Shown here: positions 52,081-64,000 of the stretch, piece by piece
Position numbering within the stretch: position 1 is the stretch's first letter
How the letters are laid out: the number at the start of each line of letters is the position of its first letter
Origin: Tetrahymena thermophila SB210
Taxonomy: Eukaryota > Ciliophora > Oligohymenophorea > Hymenostomatida > Tetrahymenidae
Assembly: GCF_000189635.1 (NCBI RefSeq)
Contig: NW_002476463.1
Span: 1-64,000 of the forward strand
Length of the DNA: 64,000 nucleotides
Reading direction: 5' to 3'
Program-made: the position numbers and the translations under genes
The notes under the pieces: model-generated
Told to the model about the DNA's origin: nothing
What the model saw: only the letters and a program-made list of their open reading frames with translations
Database searches by the model: none

Positions 52081-53383
52081 ATGTGTTTAATTTCTGGGAT
52101 TAGTAAGAAGGGTTGTATAAATCTGACTATATTTGTATTACCATAAATCCTAATTATAAGTTATATAGTTTTTGTACTTCATATTACTCATCTAGCCAAG
52201 CGAATTCAGTTATTACCTTGTAAGATAAATTTATTTTCATTTAAATTCTGTTTTTGATAAAACATAGTTTTATATAATTTTATATTACTATAGAATATTA
52301 TTAAGATGAAGTTTAGTAAGGCGAGGATTAATAATATTTGAATGATGAATTTGAAATAAATAGTGGTGAAGTAACTAAAAAGATAGAGTAATATATAGAA
52401 GCATATGATAATAGATTTGATAAAGACGAAAAATTGGATGGAGATTTTAGCTAAATAGCTGAAGTTGATATGTAGGTCTTAGAAAATGGAAAAAAGCTCA
52501 TTGATTTTTAGAAGTTCTATCACGATTTCTAGAGCTATAATATGCCTATAGTTTTAAGAAATGCAGTAAAACATTGGAAGGCAATTTTTAAATGGTAGAG
52601 TGATGAATATTTAGTTAGTAAAATTGGGGATAGAGAAGTTTAAGTTGAAGTTAGAGAAGATGGAGAAAACAAGTTTGCATATTTTTAAAAAAATTTTGTA
52701 AAATCCAGCATGAAATATAATGAATTCATATAGATATATAAAGATCCAAATAGAAAAGCTAATTATTATTTAGCTGAGTTTGGTATCCCTGAGGAGATAG
52801 TTGAAGATATTGAAGAGATAGAATTAGGTTTGTTCATGAATTTAGAATATACTAATTTCTGGCAAGTAATAATTAAATATCTTTCTTTAAAACATTAGTT
52901 TTTATTATTTTTAAAATTAAATCCTAAATGTATTTCAAAATTTAATATGATTAAAGTATGTAAATTTAATTATATATTAATAATATGTATAATATATAGG
53001 GAGCAAGCGGTACTGAATCTCTTCCTCATACTGATGATAAAGATAATTTCCTATGTCAAATTACTGGAAAAAAAACAATAATATTAATTCCACCAACATA
53101 GAGATCAAAACTATATGTGGGAGATGGAAAAAATAAAATAAGAAACTACAGCTAAGTTGATTTCTTTAATCCAAATTTATAAAATTTTCCTTTGTTTTCT
53201 CAAATAAAAGGAAAAATGAAGGTTGAAATAAATCCTGGTGATGCTCTTTTTATTCCAGCTTTTTGGTGGCATCACGTCAAGTCTTCTAATGAAAGAAATT
53301 TGGCTATTAATTTTTGGTATACACCTAACTTTATGCACAGTTTATTTTAGTCTATATTGGAGTCAGATGAATTTAATTAATGA
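52081..53383 (+). CDS. Membrane-anchored JmjC/cupin-8 domain protein
   Basis: Three exons (52081-52219, 52294-52865, 53000-53383) sum to 365 codons, 364 aa. The C-terminal part is a cupin-type JmjC fold: YNMPIVLRNAVKHWKAIFKW opens it, LPHTDD supplies the iron ligands His247 and Asp249, and GDALFIPAFWWHHV supplies the distal His328. Next to these, KTIILIPPT and LAINFWYTP are standard strands. All three Fe(II) ligands are present, so a 2-oxoglutarate-dependent hydroxylase is likely. What is unusual is exon 1: MCLISGISKKGCINLT followed by a hydrophobic run (IFVLPQILIISYIVFVLHIT) makes a signal anchor, so the enzyme should sit as a type II protein in the ER or Golgi. Between them is an acidic linker. 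Substrate unknown. Exon 1 rests on phase-consistent splicing rather than homology. Confidence 0.87.
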
Positions 53384-54022
53384 GTTATACTTTATAAATT
53401 TTGTTCTTTTATATTTTATAAACTTAATTGGTTGTATCAAACAATACTTTCCTAAATTAAAATTATAATTTATTTGTATATTTATTGGTCTGAATAAGGC
53501 TCTTCATAAACTTTTTCTAAACTTGTCAGAAAGATATCTGTTAAATAGTTTGATAATTATTAATTACTAAAAATTAGAGAGATGATAATCGAAAATTTTA
53601 ATATCATTCAAATGAAATTTTTATAAAATCGAAAAAAAAATTTTGTTTACTCTTTTTTTTAGATGATAATGTAAGAATTAGATTTTTTACTGGTAAATAA
53701 TTTTTTTAATAAAGAGGATAATTTATATTAATGTCAAAAGACAATCATAAACATTACAAAATTCAAAAATATTTTAGAAATTGAATAAATATTTGTTAGT
53801 TCCTTTTTTTTAATAAATCTATTTTTTTAAAAACTATTAAACATAGTATTTATAAAAACATTATTAGACATAATTAGTCAAGAAGAAAATTGTCAATATT
53901 ATAAATAGTAAATATTTTAAATTTAAATATTAAGATTAATTTTATAAAATGTTTAATTTGATTTCTTTGAATTTAATAATTTCAGTTTTTAATTCTTCAT
54001 AGTTAAATCATTATTGATTGAT
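53384..54022. other. Intergenic region between convergent genes
   Basis: 640 bp between two convergent stop codons, A/T-rich, carrying the two 3' UTRs. No gene seen. Confidence 0.6.
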
Positions 54023-57000
54023 TCATAATATTTTTTTGCAATCAATTGTCGGAATTATATTTTTTATATCACAAATCGTTTTTTACTCTGTAGAAATTTA
54101 TTTAGGCTTAAATTAAGATTTTGGTATTGATGATTTTTGGTTTAGATTAATGCTATTCTTCAAATAACTTGATCTTTTTTTATGATAATCTTAAGATTTC
54201 AAAGAATTTCTTCCATTAAATTCCAAGGCATTTGAATTAAATAAGAGCTAGGCGTCAACATTATTCATAAAATTTTGAGGATCATCTTTGTCTTTTATTT
54301 ATTCAATTTCTTTTGAATTTAAATCTTGGTCAAATGAAAGGTTTTTTCTTATTTTTGATGATATATTTTCATAGATTGTTTTATTGTTACTTGGAACTCC
54401 AGACATTTATCTCCTATAGTTTAAAAAAGGAGATTTAGCTGTTCTAGGAGCGAGTATACTATCTGCTATGTTATTAAAATCATTATTTTAATAATTATTA
54501 TCACTGTTTTCTTTGTTAAAATTACTCTTTTTATTTAAATTTTATATTATTGTATCATTATTAGAACTAGCTTAAGTATATGTTTGTAATGAGAATCTTT
54601 TTTTTTCTTCTTAGTGATGAGATTATGCAGAAAGCACTCTTCTATTTTTGAGCAGTTTTGAATTATACTAATCCCCTTTTTAGCTGTTTTATTTATCTAA
54701 AAAAACTACATCATTTTGATTAAGCTAATCAATTTAACTCAGCTTATAATTACTTTGTTAATCATCCATTTCTTCATCACTATTTTAAGTATTTAATTAT
54801 TTTAGGATACCATTCGGCTTGCCTTTAAATTGTAAATTTTCAAAACCTGATTAATTTATTTAATCGTTAATACCAATTTGACTGATTGCTTAACTTATTT
54901 TTCTTTATACAGCTGAAGTGCTGTTATTTTTACTTCTATTATCTAATAATGCATAATTTTGAACTTGGAAGGCATTATTTGTATAAACTCCACTTTAAGA
55001 TAAATTTAGTCTTTCATTTTGATGCTAACTAATAATTGACTTTCCTCTGTGATATGAAAGCTTAAATTGTATTGAAATATTTTTTCCTTCATTTGACAAA
55101 TTTTCACGAGCTATTTTTCCTTTTTGTTGCGAATTAGGTCTACTTTAAGAAGAATTCTTTTAAACTATAACCATACCTTTTTTATCAGTTAACTGACTTT
55201 AATGTTGAAAATTAAGGCTAACACGCTGCATATCTTCACCATTAGTTTAAGTGGGATGAACAGCATGAGGGTTAATAGTCAATAAATTCCCGTTAGTTTA
55301 TTTAATTAAAATAGGAATCTTTTCTTGCTGCTTTTGATTAAAATTTTATATATTATTAGAAGTAACTTGATTTAATTCATCTACTGTTGTAGCTGTTTGT
55401 TAAATTTCTAGGAGAATCCTATTCACATTGTTACCTTTCTTATTGATAATTTTTCCTTATCTGAAAGAAGGAGAATTTGATTCTGTTTTTGCTTCATAAA
55501 TTGCATTTTATTCATTATTGTTTGGACTCTAACCTTCCTCTAATTGATCAATCTAATTTTTAATATCCTCATTAGAGTATCTGCTTTTAATCCTTTCAAT
55601 ATTCGATGTTCCAGCAGCTCCTGAGTGACTTGCTTTATATTATTATTTTGAAACCACTTTGATTTAAGGTGCATTTTAGAAAGAGTTGTTATTTTCTAGA
55701 CTTATTTTTTTTGTAGGAGAGGCAGATTTTTTAGATTTTAAGACAGGAGAATATCTTGATATTTGAGAATTTTAAGGGTTAAGTCTCATAAATTCAGCCT
55801 CGTTAGTATCTATGACATTATTAAAATTAAATGTGTTTATAGTTTTATTTAATAAATCAGATATTTCTTAATAGTAGATATCCTAGCTCTTTTTCTATCC
55901 ATCTTCTATGGTTTTTCCATTAATATTATTATACATATTTTAAGAGTGTCCTTTAATATATTAATTATAATCATTCTTTATTTTCTAAGCAGTTTTCTTT
56001 AAAAACCTAGGTAATGTATTTCTCAAAGGCATGTTATAGCAGTTTTTTTTGCTTTCAGGTTGCTTTTGAATAGGGTTATAAACCTAATTCTAAGTAAATA
56101 AAGGAACTATTATAGAATCATTTTATTCGCTTATACTATTCTTTTTATTAAATTTACTATGCTACTATTGTCCTTATTAATAGTTACTTTACTAAGTAAA
56201 CAACCTCTAGTTGGATTCTTAGCAAGTCTAGGATCTCTTTTCTAATAGCTATTTAGGATTTATAGGAGCACCTCCTTTTCTTTAAGGAGACATTTTAAAA
56301 ATTTTATTGTTATAAGAGAGGCAAGCATCTTAGCAATCGTTTTCAGTGCTAATAAATCCTTACTTTGCTATATTTAAATTATTTACATCTACATCGCTAA
56401 AACTTATATTTTTAACAGAAGCTATTTATTTTTTTTAGTCTTTCCCCATTTTTCCTAATAAAGTATTTTATTGTAATAAACTTTAGTCTTAGGTGTGTGA
56501 ATGAATTATGCATAAACCATTTTTATCTCCATTATTTTAATCATCTTAATAAATAGGATTCAAATCAACATTAAACCCTTATTATACATGAAAATTATCT
56601 TCTGTATATTAATGCTAAGTAGAAAGAGGTCTTTTTAATAAATTTCTCTATGAGATTGAAGATTTTTAGTTTCTATTTGCATTTCTGCTTTCATTTTTTG
56701 AATGAGATCGTACTTTTAACTACTACTTTGGTGGCGGTAGCCAAGGCCCAAATGAATCTTTACTCCTAGCTGAATCAGCTATATCTAACAAATCCTACTA
56801 TATTTTTAAATCCTATAACTCTAAAGTAGTCATTTCTTTTTTATATGAGTTCTCTTTTATATTTTACAGCTATTAATTCTAAAAGTCAAAATTGTTTTAA
56901 TTTATATCATCTAAATTATTATTTTTTTTATTATCATTTTCTAATTTGTTATTAAAAGTATTATCCTTTTCATTTCCTGACATGTAAGGACTTTCCTCAT

Positions 57001-57073
57001 CGTTGCTATATTAGCCTTTTCTGCATTAGCTTCCTTTCTTTTTTAATTTTTTAATATTGAGAGTTCTCTTCAT
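54023..57073 (-). CDS. Gln/Asn-rich low-complexity protein, 1,016 aa
   Basis: A single open frame of exactly 1,017 codons from ATG 57073 (MKRTLNIKKLKKKGSQ) to TGA 54025-54023, no intron. Composition is dominated by Gln, Asn, Ser and Lys, mostly written with TAA and TAG codons. There are no membrane segments and no catalytic domain that I recognise. Ordered-looking patches include TLELQDLKIQQDLLDIADSA (near residue 85), followed by SARSKDSFGPWLPPP, and a segment near residue 380 reading YYQEISDLLNKTINTFN. Many SP sites occur (MSPQRK, YSPVLKS, SASPTKK, NSPSFRQ), in basic surroundings. Such proteins in ciliates are often cytoskeletal or regulatory scaffolds; nothing more can be said. Confidence 0.8.
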
Positions 57074-58602
57074 TTAGTTTTAAATAAATTTGTATCCACT
57101 TAAGTATCTAACGTAGTGCTTCTTGTTTGATAACTTTGTTGGCTTATTTGAAGAGAATGCTAATAATAAATACAAGAATAAATAATCTTTTTAATAAATA
57201 ATCTGTAAATTAAATTATTGATTTATTAATTACTAAATGAAATTGATGAAAACTAAAATATTCAAACAAAAAGCACATCTTATATGTAATAAACGAATGA
57301 TAGTTGTTTAATTTCAACATTTTTAAAGTAAAAAAATTACATCGTCCTTAAGGTTATAAAAAATCAATACAAATTAAATTACTTGTTTAATATTTGTAAG
57401 CTTAGATCTAATCCAATGTGTTTAAATTTATTTATAAACAAATATATAGGTTATATCCGTCTGTTAAAGCCAACATTCATTTAATATCAACTTACATAAA
57501 ATATTTTTTCATAAGTAAAAAAATTTGCAAAAGAAGATTTACTTTTAACTGTTCAGCATCTAATTTATATTTAAAATATAATAAATTTTTCAGATAAAAT
57601 TTAATTTAATAAAAAGTAAGAATAGAAATATAATAAAATGCTATTTTCATTCAAAAATTAAAATTAATATTAAAAGAAATATAAAAATATATTGGTTATA
57701 ATTTTAAATATAATATATTAAAAGCAATATTTTAAAACTGAATAAATTTTAAATCTATACTTAAAACATATTTATTTTTACAGTAAAAATTGAGAAAAAA
57801 ACGTATGTACCTATTTTTTTTTAAAATTAATAAGAAAATGGAAGAAAAAATAAAAATATTTTAAATTTAAATAAAAAATTAATGAATTTATAAATATTTG
57901 ATTTTAATTGTTTGTTTAAATTAAATAAAATGCAATATATTTAATATTTTTATTGTTGCAATATAGCTTATATTTAAGTAAAGTCTTACAAAATTTAATT
58001 TGAATTTAGTGTATTTATAAAAAAATATATTATTCATAGTTTAATCCTTTAATAAATTAATCATCTATTTTTCCGAAAAATTACTACTTGACTACCTTAA
58101 TTATAAAATAATTTTTTTTAATTATTATATAGAAATAAGGAAATTTTTGTGAATACAAAAAATATATATAATCTTTAATAAAATTATTACTTAAAACAAG
58201 AATTTTGAGAATGTATAATAAAAGATTAAATATTTATTCAAATAAGTCAAAAGTTTTAAAATACATAGAAAATATTAATTAGAAATAAATTTACATTATA
58301 GTTTATTTTTACTTAAAGTAAGGATTATTAATTAGTCTATACAATGTTGAATTATATTATTAATAATTTAAAGATTTGGTAAGAAGAATTATTAATTAAT
58401 TAATTTATAAATATAATATTTTAGGATTGTTTTTCTTATTCATTCATTTTATTTAAAATATTTCATGACAAATTTATTAATTTAACAATACTTATCTATT
58501 TATTGATTTATTTATCTAATATCTAAATACTTATGCTTTATTTGCTCAAATAAGTTAAATGTCAAATTTTAAATTTATTTTTTTTAAAAATTATTAACGA
58601 TT
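57074..58602. other. Intergenic region
   Basis: 1.5 kb of A/T-rich DNA between two minus-strand genes of similar composition class. I see no coding frame, RNA or repeat. Confidence 0.6.
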
Positions 58603-61600
58603 TCATTCATTTTTATTTTACTGATCTTTATGCTGTTAATTTTGGTAATATTAGAAGTTTAAATTTATTTTTGAGTTTTCTATAGAATTTCTTAAGCTAC
58701 TATTTGCTGTGAAATGTTTGAATTTACTCAAAACATCTGTTGTACTGTTATTACCTGAATAATTAGTTATTTTTTATGAGTATGAAGGTGTAAATGAAAA
58801 TTAGCTATTTAACTGACCTGATGAATTTGAATTATATTGAGGAGGCAATCCTAGATTCGTTTTACCTGATGCTTATTATTAACTTTATTATTATTATAGT
58901 TCAGTTGAATTTTAGCTTTGTCCAGCTTCATTTGAGTGAGTTTGATTTTTCAGAAGCTAATTAATGGAAACAAATTGTTATTATTTTTAGAAGTTAGTTT
59001 AGCACTATATAGATTAATTATTTGGTAGTTAGTTTTTTATTTATATTGGAGTTGTATATATAACAGTTTATCCAGTGGAGCTGTTTTGCTATGAAGTTAA
59101 TTGTTAAGGAGCAATTTATAGTTAATTTTTATGCTTTACTTCTAGGTTTGGTAAGTTATTCAACGTATTTGTGGATAAATTCTGTTAAGAATTTGAATTA
59201 TTAGTCTTGGCCTAGAAGCTTGAAACATCAAAATTATTAAAATGATTCCCTTGCATTTACTTAATTTCAGAAGGCTTAGTTGAGACTTAGGGTCTTATAG
59301 GAGATACAGCTAGATCAGTGTTTTAGCTATACTGATTTTAAAAAGATGAGGGCTTGAATTAAAGAATTGAGTCCTATTGCTATTTCTAAGTGTTGTCCAT
59401 AATAAAGAGCTAGTCATTTATTTATTTACTCATTTGCAGTTTAAGCATATTTGATCTGCTATTTGTGATCTATTCAGCCATAGCGTGCTATTATTTTTTT
59501 TGACTTAGAGGTGAATTAACTAGATAAGCTTATTATTATTCTTTATCTACTAGTTCTATTTAAGTTGGCTTTTTTCTTTAGAAGTTATCATTATTTGAGC
59601 CAATTATTGGATATTTCTCTTTTTACAGAGCTTCTGATTATTCATAATTTTTTTCTGTAAGGTTATTTTAAGTCGTTTAAGTATTATTTTAATTTTATTC
59701 TGTTGAGTTTTTATCATTAGTGTAGGTATATTGATTTCTTACTGCATTTATTATGTCCTAATAGTATTAAATATCTGCATCAATTGAGGCATTTTATGGT
59801 CTTATTTTGAAAAGATTGTTTTTTTACTAAACCTAATTATTTTTTGTGCTCTATGATGTTACATTTTATTAAAGGATTCCAAAATCAACACTTTATGGCT
59901 TGTTATGTTAAATATGTTAGTGGTAATTGCTAGTACTTTAAATTTGAGTATTTTTTCCTAGAGAAATATTCGAAGTTGAAGAAGAGTTAGAATGCAACGA
60001 GTTGTTTGAACTCTGAGGATTATTTTATTACTATTAAGGTTATTAAAGTGAGTTTGGTTAAGTCTAGTAGATTTATTGTGCAGTTGAATTTGTTTGATAC
60101 TAGCTGATCGTGTTATTAAGAATAGGATTATAATTAGAATTCAGAGAATAAGCATAAGAGTTACTATGTTGATGATGGTTATGATGAGCTGAATTAGATT
60201 ATAATTATCTATTCGTCACATTACCAGCTTAATTACTAGAATCTACATTTTAAGCTTTATTTTAATATTTAGGAGGTAAATGAGCACTCTATTATCTAGT
60301 GTGATATTATTGCGTTTAAATAGCTGGCTATTATTGTTGTTAAATATTAAAAGATGCATTAGGAAATTAAGCAAGCTACTATATAGGTAAAGAATACTAC
60401 TAAGCTAAAGAAGTATTTTTAGTAACATTGTTTGTATTTGAAGTACTTTGATTGTTTATATTGTAACCAGCTAAGATATTGTTAGAAAGAATATTTTAGG
60501 TATTTGAAATATTATATTAGGTTTAGAAATCAACATTTTAGTAGCTTGTTTTAGCAGGAAGAGGAACTGAAGAATCTCTATAACCTCTTATAGCTTTTTA
60601 CTATTTAGTATTTGGAGAATCACCACCTTCTATAACTTCATCAGGTTTATTTGCGTCTAAAGAGGGATATTCTTACATTTGGGGATTATTTGGGTTTTTA
60701 TTTTGTAGACAATTAGTTGGGCTTGGATCAAGACTAGAATAGTATCTAGGAACTTTTACAGTTTATTCTACTTTTGAATTTCTTAGAGTTTAAGTACCTG
60801 TGATTATTTTATTATTATTAGTCATTTAAGTTGATTGAAAAGATAAAGTTTGATCATTAGAGAAAGAAGTAAAATTAATTTTATTAAGGTCTTTTTGAGC
60901 ATTAGAAGAGCTATCTATTGCTGAATTGCTATTATAGTTATCTTAATTACTGTTATAATTGTTGTTTGTAGTTGTATTATTGTTGTTTGTAGAAGGTACT
61001 TCGTACTTGTAGTTGTATTAACTTTCAGTAGATTATTGCTTTACAAAATCCAAATTGTAAGGATTGTTAGACAATAAATTTGATTAAGAATTATGAGTGT
61101 TATTATTTTTGTTGTTCATATTTGCAATACTATTACTTGTGGTAATTTAAGTCGATACAGTGGCTTAATTATTTAAATTTTATAAGGGTTTTTCAATTGA
61201 AATGTGTGTTTAAGATGTATTTTTCTACATTTATAACCCTGATTTAGGTTCCTAGGATTAAAATTCAAAATTCTATTAATCAGGTCTTGACTTTCCTTGT
61301 AAATAGTAAAGCTATGAAATTTCTTTTTCATGTATTTATTATTAAGAGGTTAAATTTTTATTATTTTGTTAACATTCTTGCAATTTTTAATTTGTTGAAA
61401 TCTAATCATTTTCTGTATGTATGAGACTGGTAGAATCTACAGCTGATATACTTGGAATGTAGTTTGTTGTTTTATTAGAGTCATTTGATATGTAATTATT
61501 TCTATTTTAACTGAGTAATGTTTCAATAAGCTTTTTGTTTTCATTATCTTCACTTGCACAAGCTTTAACCCCTTCATACTTATTTTAGTTTTTGTCAATT

Positions 61601-64000
61601 TAGTTGTAACTATTTATTCCTAACAATTCATTTTGCTTACCTAACAAGGTGTTCATTTGCTCTAATATAACATTCTTTTTACGAGACATTCCAAATTCAT
61701 TGAAAGTTGAGGTTTGTCCTTGAGCATCATTAAAAGAAGGTAGTTAATTTTAAGAAATTGAGAATGAATTAGCTGTTTGGTTATGATATAAATCATCTGC
61801 AGTTTTATTTTAAATGTAGGTAGTGTTATGTGAATAAGCAGCTGCAACTCTGCTCTTTTCGTAACCAAAATTCTGTGAGCATTCATCAATATGATTAAAC
61901 TAGACTCTCTTTACTAACTCTTAATCTAGCTCTACATTAGAGATATCTCCTAATGTTTCAATAATGCAATTCAATTTATTTTTATCAGCAACAGTTTTAT
62001 CAACAATCCCCTCATCTGAAGATTATTCATCACTGCTCTCAACTCTATCTTTCTAATTTTAATCTAAAGATTCTACTTATTTTTCTTCTACTCTTGGAGA
62101 TTTCAATAAATACTGAGGTTAATTTGCAAAATTATTTAAAGTTTATTGTTTTGGAAGAAAATTTAAACTTAATTAATTATAAGAAAGTTGATTTTCTGAT
62201 TTAACTTAGTTGTTTTCATTTTAAGCATTCATATTTTGTTATTTCTCATTTGTGTTTTAATTTTAATTATTATTAAGATTTATTTGAGCTTATGAAGCAA
62301 AATTTTTGAAATGACTAAATTATTCTTTATTCCTATTTGATCTAGGTTTAGAACCTGGAGTTGAGTCATCTTTCAGATCCTAACTGAAGTTGATTACTTC
62401 AAATTCTTAGAATTCATCGTTTACCGATTGCATAGTGCTTTGTCTATTTTCAGGTGTAGAAGGATTAAACTCTCTCTTCTTTTAATATTTTTAATATATC
62501 AATTTTTTTGAATGAGCTCTGATATTATCTTCTAAATTCTTTTCAAAATTATTCTCAGATATTTTGTTGCTATTTTTAATTTAATTATAAGTATGTTTTA
62601 AACTGTTATTATTCGGACCTTACTTTAAGTTATTTTTTTCAGAAGAATCCATATTTAGATTTGAAATACTGTGTACTTTATTTCCTCCCTAAGAATACTC
62701 GTTTGGTTTGATTAATTTTTCACTAATAACTTTTCCATTTTCACTACGCTCGTTTTTAGGAGAGATCTTTTTAGTGGGAGATTTACTGGATTTGTAATTT
62801 CTAACATTATCGTATGTTTTGAAAAATTGTTTATTTTAAAAATCATCAAATTTATTTTTAGAGTCGATGACAGCTTGTCTATCTTGGTTGCTATTTTATT
62901 GATTTGTGTTATTTCCTCCAGCGGTGCTTGATTGGGTGTTTTGATATATTGAAGATATGTCATTTTAATTGATATACAATAATTTAGACAAATCAGTATT
63001 TGAATTAGTGTTTATTTCATTAGTATAAATTGTTGTTTATTTGCAAAGGGTAGAAGTAGAAGAGCTGTTTTAAGTATTTAAAGGGCGAGATTTGTTAGAT
63101 ACTTCATATCTTCCTTCAGCTTAATTAAAGCTGACATTTTATATATAGTTTTGTACATTAAAAGCTAAGTTGTTGTTATTACTTTGCTATTATTATGATT
63201 GATTAGATAATTATGATATTGTAGTCTATTGATTATTTGTACTTGTTTGTTGATATCTTGCTTCAGAATGAGGTCTTTACTCATTACCTTTAATTCTATT
63301 TATTTCTTGCTATCTTAGTGTATTGCTTGAAGAGTTATCAATTAATTTATTGTTATTCAAGTTGCTTAAAGTATAGTAATCTGGTATTTTAGAGCTAATT
63401 GATACACTCTTCTAATGATAACTTTTTATACTTCTAGCTGAAATGTTACCATCGTTTTATTAGCTTTGTTATTGCTAATTCTGATATTGAGCATCTTAAT
63501 TGGGCTTCTGACTAGGTTATTCATTAGAACGATTTGACACATTCCTATCAAATAAGTCTATTGTAACATAAGCAGGTTGATTATTAGCCTGCTCTTTCTT
63601 TTGTTACTCTTAAGCTTATTATGTAATATTTTGGTATTTACTATCATTACCTGAATAGTTATCTTTGTAGTTATCATTAAAACTCTATGCTGCATTGAAT
63701 TATGGGTTATTAATTAAATCTAAAGCAGAAGTTGATCTATTGTATGTATTTGCAGTGTTATAATTCTAGTTTTATTGAATTTATTAAGATCCAATATATT
63801 TCGTATTTTGTTACAACAATGTATTTTGGCTAAAAGGAATAGAATTGCTTGATACACTTCTTTCTTAGCGCGCAGTAGAAGATTATTGTTGAAACATGTT
63901 AATTTGCTCATATTTTTAAATATCCTACTATTAAATTTCTTTTTATTCACTAGATACTTTCTTTTGAAGATATTTAGAAATTTGCTCTTCAAAAAAATCA
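58603..64000 (-). CDS. Giant Gln/Asn-rich protein, partial (5' end beyond window)
   Basis: From the window edge (in frame from 63999) to TGA 58605-58603 the frame is open for 1,799 codons with no intron. The product is overwhelmingly Gln, Asn and Ser, with poly-Gln runs encoded by mixed TAA, TAG and CAA, and patches of His (SAHHNHHQHSNS). A more ordered, charged part lies near FNEFGMSRKKNVILEQMNTL, followed by LGKQNELLG, at about 61700-61630. The N-terminal piece in view (EEQISKYLQKKVSSEQKEIQ) looks helical, perhaps a coiled coil. No enzyme domain or membrane helix is seen. Its true start and any N-terminal domain lie outside the window. The composition is that of a prion-like, self-associating protein, by inference. 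Confidence 0.8.

Overview
The window is one end of a ciliate macronuclear chromosome, almost certainly from Tetrahymena or a close relative. It opens with about eleven copies of the telomeric hexamer CCCCAA. It is extremely AT-rich, and its genes only read through if TAA and TAG mean glutamine and TGA is the sole stop. Introns are short, AT-rich and GT..AG. With the standard code nearly every gene here looks shattered. With the ciliate code about twenty genes appear, and in many of them the exon lengths add up exactly to a whole number of codons.

Layout. 1-65 telomere. 487-3109 (-) ULK/ATG1-like protein kinase, whose stop codon lies only about 420 bp from the telomere. 3110-9300 gene-poor subtelomeric DNA with a long hairpin, a decayed hAT transposase (about 4760-5345) and three diverged ~220-bp repeats. 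9307-9933 and 10601-11281 (+) two orphan reading frames. 13290-14020 (-) NDUFA12/NDUFAF2-like complex I protein. 14432-15574 (-) WD40-like protein. 16881-20097 (+) two-helix membrane protein. 21444-22696 (+) Old Yellow Enzyme. 23693-24334 (+) NlpC/LRAT-like His/Cys protein. 26402-28915 (+) RBR E3 ubiquitin ligase. 29486-31054 (-) TPR-like protein. 32221-33072 (+) short-chain dehydrogenase. 33294-~34660 (-) single-pass membrane protein. 35479-36746 (-) phospholipid scramblase. 37661-38113 (-) small gene. 38558-40654 (-) RPAC1, the AC40 subunit of RNA polymerases I and III. 41524-48249 (-) very large type I membrane protein. 49338-51578 (+) VFL3/CCDC61 basal-body protein. 52081-53383 (+) membrane-anchored JmjC/cupin protein. 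54023-57073 (-) and 58603-64000 (-, running off the window) two very long Gln/Asn-rich proteins.

The genes do not form an operon and share no pathway; this is an ordinary eukaryotic neighbourhood. The stretches least explained are the subtelomeric DNA with its transposon remnant (transposons are normally removed from the macronucleus), the orphan frames next to it, a small gene with an in-frame TGA that either marks a 48-nt intron or something stranger, and the two Gln/Asn-rich giants. I saw no CRISPR array, rRNA or convincing tRNA gene. All functional calls come from reading motifs by eye; no database search was run.
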